A DNA stretch of 64,000 nucleotides. Source: Archivesica marissinica (Eukaryota; Mollusca; Bivalvia; Venerida; Vesicomyidae). Both the position numbers and the translations under genes were made by a program. Of the stretch, positions 11,601 to 23,600 are shown piece after piece; the first letter of the stretch is position 1, and the number at the start of each line of letters is the position of its first letter. The DNA lies in the NCBI GenBank assembly GCA_014843695.1, contig CM026386.1:19645973-19709972 (forward strand), read 5' to 3'. Below the pieces are notes generated by a model. That model saw nothing but the letters and a program-made list of their open reading frames with translations. It had not been told where the DNA came from and searched no databases.

Positions 11601-14600
11601 ATTGTATTCCATCAGACTATGAATATTTCGGGGGAAAAAACATATATTGTGAAATTTTTGGTGGATATGTTTCTGAAAAAAGAAGGTGTGTCCATTGACA
11701 AAAATATATACGGATGTACGTAGAAACAAAATACGCGTAATCATCGGATAGCAAAATGAGGAATAATAAGTGTGAGTAGATTTAAAAGAATAATAAAAGT
11801 AAAGGAAAATATTATTTAAAACGTTTCCTGACAATTTGTGCTAAAAACTATTCCATTTTTGTATAATTTATCATGTAAGAAGGCAATCTCTCGTTCTAAA
11901 CTGATCCGTATGTTTAAATATGCGATGATTATCTCAAATTGTGGTATACATTTCCGGTATTTCGACCGGAATATAAAATATTTCATCAAAATAATTATAA
12001 AGTTGACAACATTATTTTTAGCTCATTTTCAACAAACCCAAAACATATTGCTTCATATGAAAGAACTACATATACATTTTTATTGATCAAGAATTTCCCT
12101 AATTGATTCCACATATGCTGAGAGTGTCTACATTCCCAGAATAAATGTTCAATACTTTCTTCATGGCGTCAGTGGTATGTTGTTGCTATAGCTTCGCTGA
12201 GTGTTAGTCGCTTAATGTTATTAAGAAGTGACTGTTTAGCTATAGTGGATACGAGCGCAGGCAATTAGTAGGGAAAACTAGAGTGCTGCGATTTGTACAA
12301 TGACTATATATGGTGTAGATGAATGTTTTTAATAAAACCTTATTAAAACCTTATAATAATACCTTATAATATACCATATACAGCATAATCATAGCGATTT
12401 GTATTGTATTATATTTTGACGATTATTGTGGGACCAACCTGACCCAGGAAGTTTGAACAATCGCAACACGTAATGCAAAGTTCTACATACACATTAGTTT
12501 GCAGTAGTGCATTGTGTTAATTATAATAACAATCTAAGTTATTTGATTAATTACAGAATTTCTTAAAAGGAAAGCTTCAGATATGAACTTGCATAGATTT
12601 CGTAAAGTTTTAGCATTGTTAGATTTCATTAGATTAATGCATTTGTACATACTGGGTCATCTAGAATAGTATGCTTTAATATAGGTATTTCTTAGATTAC
12701 TGTAAAGGGTACAGACACATACAAAATGATATACGTCTTCAATATCTGCAGTATTGCACATAGTACATTGCCGCTGAGGTCTATCAACCCTCTGATGTGC
12801 ATAGCGATCAAATTCAATGTGTGGCTTATGTGACGATAAGCATAACCTAGTCAACACAATTCTAAACGTAGGTAATACCTTTTGATAATTCTCAATTTCA
12901 AATATATCCTTAAAATGTATATATGTACTCAAAACAGTGCTTATAGATATAGCTTGAAACCAAGTTTGTTTACATCACATCGAGTAGTCTATTTTTAAAG
13001 ACAATGTGGAAGGTTTACTGTAGATTCATTGATCATACTCGCATATAATTTACTAATTCACTAATAATGTTTTCTGATGTAATTACCTTGCACCAAAACG
13101 TAATAATGCGTACATACCTATTTATATACAAGGGATACCGCCCTAGATCTCCATATACTGCCATATTACAAGAAGAAGTTTTCACATTTAATACTGTTTT
13201 ACAGAATTGTAGGTGGATGCGCTCTATTTCCGTCGATTTGTTAAATCCCCAGACTTTCGCCCCGTAGTTTAATATTGCGCCGACAAATCCATCAAATAAT
13301 TGGCATAAAACTGCAGGTTTAAAATCGAATTGTTTTGTGTTATTTAAAAGAACGCTTAATAGTATTAGCCCCTTTCCTGCTAGTGTTTCTTGATTTAGAT
13401 TGAAGGTACCAGTATAGTTAAAAACAGTTCCTAGATAATTAAAATCGTTGACAATTGATTTCTTTATTATCATATGACCATTTTTCATCCGATCGTATAT
13501 TTCCTCTTTTCCTAAACACTACTATTTTTGTTTTGGTAGTGTTTACTTCCAAACCCCTTGTATTACAATACTCCTGTAATAAATTAAGGCTATGTTGTAA
13601 TTCAGAAACCGTTTTACCCATAATGACCATATCATCAGCAAAAGATATAAACGTAATGTCATCAATAGATAAACCACTTAGCGGATTATCTTCTAAAAAT
13701 AGTTCAAGGTCATCAACAAACATAGTCCTAATATAATATAGGTGACATTACCACCCCTTGTTTTAAACCAACTGCACACTAAAACAATTTTCAGAATAAG
13801 AATTGCAACTTCTAACACATGATTTCACGTGTGAATACATTTTGTTCACCACCCGTAGCAGTTTACCGTTAATATAACAATTTATCCCATTCGAATCTCC
13901 TTTTACTTTTTGCTTAGAATGTGCTGGACATATATTCGAATGGTTAGAACTAGCGATAAACAGGTTATATTAAGCCAGCCTTACAATCCATTTTTCATAT
14001 TTATAAGCAATAAAATGAAGATCTGCTCACAAATAAACTGGTCATGGAATTTCTCATTTGTAAATTATCTTCCCTTATGGACGTTCATGTACAAAGTCAT
14101 CAATAAATTTGCAAATGGTTGTTTGTTAGTGTTACTGTTGACCAACACTAAGATAAGATACTCTCAAGTTGCTCAATAAGATTCGCTCTACTCCGAAATG
14201 GTGTGTAACAGGTTACAGGTGCCACACATATATCCATTTTCCGTAGAATATTTATGAATTTTTACCTTTCTGTATACGGAGTGTATACACCAGCCAGAGT
14301 TGTCTGTCCGCACGACATCAAAACCAAAGTAGTGCAGAACGTGCTGATCACACACATGCCAAACGAGAATTTCAGCATTCCCTTTACCTTTAATCGGAAA
14401 CATCGACACACGAAACCACTAAAATATATTCCTCCCGTCAAACCAAAAAAACCGGAAGCGCCTTGACGAAATAATAGAAAAACATGTAAATAAACAGGAA
14501 ACACATATTAGAAACTCAAGTTCTGAAGATAAACACATAGAATAATCAACGTAAGCTATACATATATATATATAAGGAAGTCGTGATAGCGCAGTGGATG

Positions 14601-17600
14601 CGATTTCGCTTCAGGTGCGAAAAGTCCGGAGGTCAAGCCCTGCTGGAACTATTACGATTGTGCCCTTAGGCAAGGCATTTAAATTCCAGGTTGCCTCTTC
14701 TCTCTCCCTCGTGGCGATGGATTCCATCAGGAATGAGGTCTCGAGAGTGATTAATATAAGCTGTAAAAACTTGTTTCACATTCGAGCTAAACAACATTTG
14801 TATAAACTAGATGTATAAGGAAGGGCCGTAACTAATGTTGATAGAACATGTGGCCGACCCGTTTGCCTTTTTATTAATGTGCCATGTTTTTGTATTCACA
14901 TGAATATGTAAAACGAATCTAGAAATAACATATGACTAAACTATATATACATGTATTTAACGTATTAATTAATTCAGAAATCATGTATATTAGGTCAATA
15001 TCGGACATATGATGGACCAATAATAATAATCATTATCGAAACAACATCGGCCAACGTCGTCCTATGTAACATACTGGAGATGTGCAGTATTGAAAATAAA
15101 TTTATGTACCTACTAGAATTCCAGATCTAGATGATGATAGCTTGAACGCATTTTGTGCATATTTGGAAGCAAACATGCTTAATCCGGTCAAAAACATGAA
15201 TTCAGTTATCCCGGCTAGCGTGGTGAATACAAATGGCGGATTTTGCAAAAGAGCCCAGAACACTCTATGGATTGATGTAAATGCTGGTCGCTCTGGCTCG
15301 ACGACCGTGAATTGTGTAGATGCACCATTATGCATCTGAGACTCACGCTGTTCTCTCACAACCTTGGCAGCTTTATGCAAAGAAAAATGTATTGCATGAA
15401 CGTGAAATTTTAGGCAAATTAAAAACACAAATAACTAAACTGTTGAAACATCTACCCCTAATTAAAACAATGATATTTCTTGAAATCTGCAATGTGTAGA
15501 CGCGCCATCTTAAATTGGGATTTTACAAAAGATAGTACAGGGACTTGGAAACAACATTTATATTCATTATAATTCATTGTTTCTTGTGTATTCGGTCAGA
15601 AACCGGCAGGGTTTTCCATTGAATTTATTGAGAAAGGAATCTCTTCTTAAATAATGCTGTATTTTTATCAGATTTAAAATTTTTAGTGGATTTTATTACT
15701 CGGACAGGTTAATGGTGGGTATGCAGAACGAACTAATGAACAACGAGAGTGATTAATATAAGTTGTTGAAACTTGTTTTGCAATCGTTGTATAATAAATA
15801 AAGTTTAAACTAACTAATGAACACTTAATCACAGCTTAATGGGGTTTAACATATGCAAATTATTCAGACTCTGGTGGATCAAGTGCCGTAAGTCCATTTC
15901 CTAAATTGACTGCACTTTATCTGACTGGTGAGCTAGTCCGATTGATCACCTCATCCTCTTCTCCATATTATTTGCTAATTATATTTAGATCAGTACCGAT
16001 TTAGAGTTGACTGTATAGCTATAATATAGTCCATATCAGGTTATTGGGAGAGACGAGTGGGCTTGGTTAGAGCTGACCATTGTACATTGTTATATTCTGG
16101 GTATTTATAGAATGTGCATATAGATGTTGTGTTAGTAAAATATTACCAATGCAAGGTACTAACAGTTTATTGAGACACCAATAACTACGATACCACTGAC
16201 CACTGACCACTACAATTAAAATAAACATATGTTCTGTTTTGTTCTATAACACAGTGTGACATGGATCTAGATAATAAATATGTGTATTCACACTTACTTG
16301 GTAATTCTGCACCAAAGCATGACAAAGCCAGACAAACAATGGCAAACATTACAGCTGACATGATCGGTCCTATCCACCAAGCTCCCACCCATCGCGGATC
16401 GGCTTTGTCCAATGCTATACTGAAATACAAACAGTATAGCTGCTACTGTATCTGTATGATTATTAGGACATGGTGAGTCTGCTCCACCTTATCCCTCACA
16501 TTGAATTGTCACATGATACGCACCCCATCATGAACATTGTATGTGAGGTGCCAGTGGCAATATTTAGACTGGTAAACCCAGACGAATCTTTAGTGTACTT
16601 AGGTGTATATTTCTAAATAAACGTCACATAGAACAAGATGAGAATTGCATCATACCTAGTTGTATCAACTTTGTCCACATCCACGTAGATATTCAGAAAT
16701 ATTCCCCCAACCATGTACCCGGTACCAGCTCCAAATGCTGAGCATCCAAAATATATACCTGGAAGGAAATTCAATGAAGTTGTTTCCACTAAGCCAGACG
16801 AATTGTACTGCACACATTATACCGCTCCAGAAGTTATCACCATACCGTCGACACATAATGCAATGCACACTAACCTGTAGAACCCCAAGGTTTATTCACA
16901 TGATTTATTTCAATAGGTTAAATGCAATAAGTAACAGTGAGCAGATATATGTACGTGCAATGAATAGAGATGGAAAATATATGTATACAATTCTGAGGAA
17001 TTGATTAACTATGCATACTTCATATAACATAACTATTCACAAAGGATATGTTCACATCGGTTAATCCGCTCAGTACATTGCCTAGGGTTACTAGTGTTGT
17101 TTTATTCAACATTTACAATAGGTACACGAGATCAGTGGGGTTTCAAGATTACTGGATATAATAAACATGCGCTCAGTACATAACCTAGGGTTACTAGTGT
17201 TGTTTTATTCAACATTTACAATAGGTACACGAGATCAGTGGGGTTTCTAGATTACTGGATATCTTAAACATACTTATCTGATATAGAGTTTATGCAAATA
17301 GTTGCCAAAAACAGTTGCGACAGTTTTAAGATATATTTTTTCTTAATGCCTTCCAACTCGGGCATTTCCGTAACATTGCATTTAGATACCGAGCTCTTTA
17401 CCTAAGAACAATGGTGACATCAATGACGTAACACTATCGTCTATGTACGCGACTCCAACGGTAAACATAGTTGCGCCACCTATGCCGAACAGGACTTTAC
17501 TAAGCGTGAACAACCACATATATCGTTGTAGATCCGAGGAAACACAAGTAGCAGATGAGATAGTATTGTGACCTGAAATAGACAAGCAAAACGTCAGTCG

Positions 17601-20600
17601 ATATAGCGATGGTGGCGTACCATGTAGTGTAGCCATGGGTAACTGAAATACACACATCTACACACAGCAGAATATGTAGAATTGATAGCTAATCTAGAAA
17701 TGCACACAGCAGACGATGTAGCATCGACAACGGAAATAGAAATACGACAGACGAGATATCATTGATAATTGATATATGATTCAACATACATGGTAGCATT
17801 GATAACGGATATAAAAACACAACACAAATGGTAGCATTGATAACGGATATAAAAACACAACACAAATGGTAGCATTGATAACGGAACTAGAAACACAACT
17901 CAAATGGTAGCATGGATAACGGAACTAGAAACACAACACAAATGGTAGCATTGATAACGGAAATAGAAACACAACACAAATGGTAGCATTGATAACGGAT
18001 ATAAAAACACAACACAAATGGTAGCATTGATAACAGATATAAAAACACAACACAAATGGTAGCATTGGTAACAGATGTGGAAACAGAACATACACGGTAT
18101 TGTTGATAATGGATATAGAAACACAACAGACATGGTTGATTTGATAACGGATATGGAAGCACAGACATGAGTAACATTGCTGATTGACATAGAAATACAA
18201 CATATGAGGTAGTATTTAATGAAGGCAATTGAAAAACAACTGACATGGTAGCATTGATAACGGAAGAGAAAAACAACTACATTGTAGCATTGACAACAGA
18301 TCTAGAAACACAACAGACAATGTAGCATTGATGACTGATATAGAACCACAACAGACATGGGTAGCATTGATAATTGGTTTAGACATACAAAATAGGAGGC
18401 AGCACTGTTGATGGAAATATAAACACAACAGACGATGTCGACAATAGAAGCACACCAGACGCTGTAACATCGATAACTGAACTAGAAGCAAAACATTATA
18501 TATCACATTGTTAGTTGAAATAGACATACCGCAGACGTGATAACATTGATATCGGCAATAGAAATATAGCAGACGTGGTAGCATTGATAACGGAACTAGA
18601 ACCACAACAGACATGGTAGCATTGATAACGCAAATAGAAACACAACAGTGATGGTAACATTGGTAACCGATATAGAAACACAACAGGCATTAGTAACGGA
18701 TATTGAAACACAACAGACGAGGTAGCGTTGCTAACTGATATAGAAGCACAACATAACATATGACATTGATAGCGGAACCAGTAGACGTGGTAACATTGGT
18801 GACGGGAATAGAAACCTAACATACGTGGTAGCATTGCTAACTGATATAGAAGAACAACATAATAGATTGATAGCGGAACCAGTAGACGTGGTAACATTGG
18901 TGACGGGAATAGATACCTAACATACGTGGTAGCATTGCTAACTGATATAGAAGAACAACATAATAGATGACATTGATAGCGGAAACAGTAGACGTGGTAA
19001 CATTGGTGACGGGAATAGATACCTAACAGACGTGGTAGCATTGATAACTGATATAGAAGAACAACATAATAGATGACATTGATAGCGGAACCAGTAGACG
19101 TGGTAATATTGGTGACGGGAATAGAAACCTAACATACGTGGTAGCATTGCTAACTGATATAGAAGAACAACATAATAGATGACATTGATAGCGGAACAGT
19201 AGACGTGGTAAATTGGTGACGGGAATAGATACCTAACAACGTGGTAGCATTGTAACTGATATAGAAGAACAACATAATAGATGACATTGATAGCGGAACC
19301 AGTAGACGTGGTAATATTGGTGACGGGAATAGAAACCTAACATACGTGGTAGCATTGCTAACTGATATAGAAGAACAACATAATAGATGACATTGATAGC
19401 GGAACCAGTAGACGTGGTAATATTGGTGACGGGAATAGATACCTAACAGACGTGGTAGCATTGATAACTGATATAGAAGAACAACATAATAGATGACATT
19501 GATAGCGGAACCAGTAGACGTGGTAATATTGGTGACGGGAATAGAAACCTAACATACGTGGTAGCATTGCTAACTGATATAGAAGAACAACATAATAGAT
19601 GACATTGATAGCGGAACCAGTAGACGTGGTAATATTGGTGACGGGAATAGAAACCTAACATACGTGGTAGCATTGCTAACTGATATAGAAGAACAACATA
19701 ATAGATGACATTGATAGCGGAACCAGTAGACGTGGTAATATTGGTGACGGGAATAGATACCTAACAGACGTGGTAGCATTGATAACTGATATAGAAGAAC
19801 AACATAATAGATGACATTGATAGCGGAACCAGTAGACGTGGTAATATTGGTGACGGGAATAGAAACCTAACAGACGTGGTAGCATTGATAACTGATATAG
19901 AAGAACAACATAATAGATGACATTGATAGCGGAACCAGTAGACGTGGTAATATTGGTGACGGGAATAGATACCTAACATACGTGGTAGCATTGCTAACTG
20001 ATATAGAAGAACAACATAATAGATCGCATTGATAGTTGAAATAGACATACCGCAGACGTGGTAACATTGGTAACTGATATAGAAGAACAACATAATATAT
20101 GAAATTGATAGCGGAAACAGTAGACATAAGAGATCGTATTGATAGTTGAAATAGACACACCACAGACGTGGTAACATTGGTAACTGTACTAGTAATACAC
20201 ATATCATACGCTGACAGTGTATGGCTGACAACTAAATCAGAATCATAAATGTAGACGAGACAGGACCGGTGTAACACCACAGGCATGGATAATACTATTG
20301 ACATGTAGTATGCTTATTTTGTAGCCTGGCATAACCACAAAGCGTTTGTATTATCAGCAAGCAATAAACTAAATAGGTGTTTGCCTAACCCCACCCACCA
20401 AAAGTGTGACTATTTATGGATTGTTGATAGATATGCTTAATTATTGTGTTTCCTTTTATTTGTTTTGTGTTTTGTTTTGTGTTTTTGCGACTCTCCAGCA
20501 TTTATTGGAGAAAGAAACCCCCGGGTGCCTATCCGAGCACTATTTCGGGCATAGTCGGGCACCTTGTAAAGCCGTCGACTCTCGGCAAGCAAGCTGGATA

Positions 20601-23600
20601 GCTTTATCTATTGGACGAATTCGACACTCCAGTGGGATCAATGGGAATCGAGCCTATAACGGTGATGGAAACATCCGTGCCCATCCGTGCAGTAGTTCGG
20701 GTACAGTAAGGTAGCCGATAAAGCCGCCGACCGTAGGCAAGCCAGAAAGCCAACTTCCTCACACGAACGATTTCGACACTCCAATAGGATTCGAACATTT
20801 AACGGTGATGGGCAAGTGATTTTAAATCAAAGACCTAAACCACTCGGTCACAGGAGCCACTGGTGTATTCTAGCAATGAGTGTTTGGTAGCACTTGCAAA
20901 CTATAAGACAATATAAAATGTATACCTGACAAATCACATGTTGATATTTCATCTTCACCCCATTCGTACAGGTCCGTTGTAAAGTGAGGTAATGCCATGG
21001 TAACCGACCCAAGAACCATGAATATAGCCGACCCTGCTAGCCATCTTGCCTTGTAGCGGCCGGATCCCAGGTAGCTGCATCATAATGAATGTGTATGTGC
21101 ATGTACTTTCCATGCGGGCCGTATGTACAATGAATTAGTAGTAAACGACACATTGAAGTGATGTACGCGGATGAAAGGAACAGTATATATACTATTTATG
21201 ATTGCTTTCCCCATGCTTGCCTGTGGTTCCTTTACGTGTACGGTGTAAAGCACCGACACGAGACCTCGGTTTAAACTCCAAACTGAAAGACTATTAATTT
21301 TATTAGGGTCAGACGGGGGATCAAACCTGTGATCCCTGGATTACCAGTCCAACGTGTTAACCACTGGACTACAGATCCGTCTGTTGATGTACGAGGATCT
21401 GCATATATATACTACTTATGATTGCTTTCCTCGTGCTAAATGATAAACTCACTTGCAACTGTTCTAAGTATAGGATATATCAGGAATTGACCCATTTTAA
21501 CGAAATATACACCGAGCGGACAGATTAATTGTGCATAGCTTTAAAATAAGATAAGATCAATTTTATTTTGAGTCGGTAAGATATCAACAGTGCAATACAA
21601 GGTCTGAGTGGGGGGTATGTATACACTATCGATCACAATTAATTGATTATCGATAACTTTGCCTGATTCTCTATTTGTTACAAGTATTGACATGCAATAT
21701 AACAGTAGAACCCATACCAGCCAGCCAGACAGCCAGACAGACAGACCAGCCCAGCCAGCCAGCCAGCCAGCCAGCCAGCTAGCCAGCCAGACAGACAGAC
21801 AGACAGACAGACAGACAGCCAGACAGCCAGCCAGACAGACAGACCAGCCCAGCCAGACAGACCAGCCCAGCCAGACAGACAGTTCTTAAGCAAGTCTGAT
21901 TCAAGCATGTCCCATTGTTATAGTATGCATTGTATTGAATACTGTCGTTGTACTTGTATCATGTAGATTAAACTGTAGTAAACTATCAAAGCGTTATTCG
22001 TATTGGGTCTCGCACCCTTACTTGGATATACTGACAAGTCAATGACATAACACCGTCAACTTACCTTATCACGATACCAAAAATTGCGGCTGAAAAATCA
22101 TAGGCAGTTGAGACCAACCCCATTTGTGTGCTTTGCAGTTGGAACCTTCTCTCCAAGGTTGATACAATCACGTTATAAATACCGTTAACAACGAACCCTG
22201 CAACATACACAATATATTGTTGTACTATAGGCAGCCGATTGCATATATACGTTCCATGCAATTCTGACATACATTAACACGATCAACCCGTACCCTAGTC
22301 AACTCAATTATCGATGTCATCTTACGCCGCAGTATCCCTGGTCGTTGTACGTGGCGATTTTCTATAAAAGTGTAAAGTATGTGTTTATTATTGTGTCACC
22401 CCTAGTGAAAGGGCCAGCCAATACTGACTTATGAGACACCTTTTTATGAACATCAGTACCTCCCGAATCCTATGCGTGTATGCCCAGCGCCAGGCTGGTA
22501 GGGAAGCGGTCACCATTGTTTAACTAGCTCATGGCTCGCTCACCAACCGGCCATATCAGAACGGACAACTGACGCGGTTCGAACCTTCCGCCCTCCAGTC
22601 CCGTAGCCGGACACCTTAACCAATAGGCCACGGAGACAGTATTCAAATATCGACAAACTGTGCAATAAAAGCCACGTTTTAAAAATGATAGCAAAACGTA
22701 GATTATATAAGTATAGGATAGATCAGGAATTGGCCCGTCCGTCTTAAAGCAGCATTACATCGTATGAAATCAAATATATTTGAAAAATTCAATTTTTACG
22801 TATGGGTAGCAATGCTGCTACACATTCTAACATTATACTTTGTATGCTTATGTTCATTTGGTAAACAATGTTTTTTTGCGATAAAACAAGCTCGAAACCG
22901 AAAGTAGGACTTTTCGAGTCGATCGGTCACGCACTTGTTTACAACCGGAACGCATCGTCCGCACTTGTTTACATTCAGAATGTATCGACCCCATTTGTCC
23001 CACGTTGTCTTTTTTAATTAAATTACTTGATATGTTGATTCATACCTCTGTTAGCTTCTTTTATGGACATTTCTACATCCCCGCGAGGGGTTCGAAAGTA
23101 GAGGAAGATAGATAGATAGATAGATAGTATTTCATGTTCAAAATATATACGTTGTTTTCTACATCCTCTGTTGTTTCACGCATGCGCATGTGCGTGTTAT
23201 ATTTCGTGTGTTGATAAACAAATTCGCGTATACGACGGTTTAAATTTATTGGAATTTTATCGTTTCTGAGCGACTATTTCGATATTTGTAAACACACACA
23301 CATTAGTATTTATATTTTACACAAAACATCCTTTATTACGATGTAATGCTGCTTTAACGAAATATACACCGAGCGAATTAAAAAGTCACATTTCTCGCTT
23401 GTAAATCGTATAGATGTGAACTACTTATGAACTTTGTCTAAGTCGGTGTATATTTCGTTAAGACGGGCCAATTAGTGATCTATCCTATACATATTATTAA
23501 AGTCATACATCTTGGGAAAGCTCAGGATATTTTCTAAGTTCTATCTATTTATGTAGTCATTTTAACAATGTTCGTTAAGTTTTATTCAGTTAATTACAGA

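Noticed and set aside
17887..20304. Series of 69-176-codon minus-strand ORFs that look like a gene family
   Set aside because: The repeated spacing of about 106 bp shows they are one minisatellite read from successive units.
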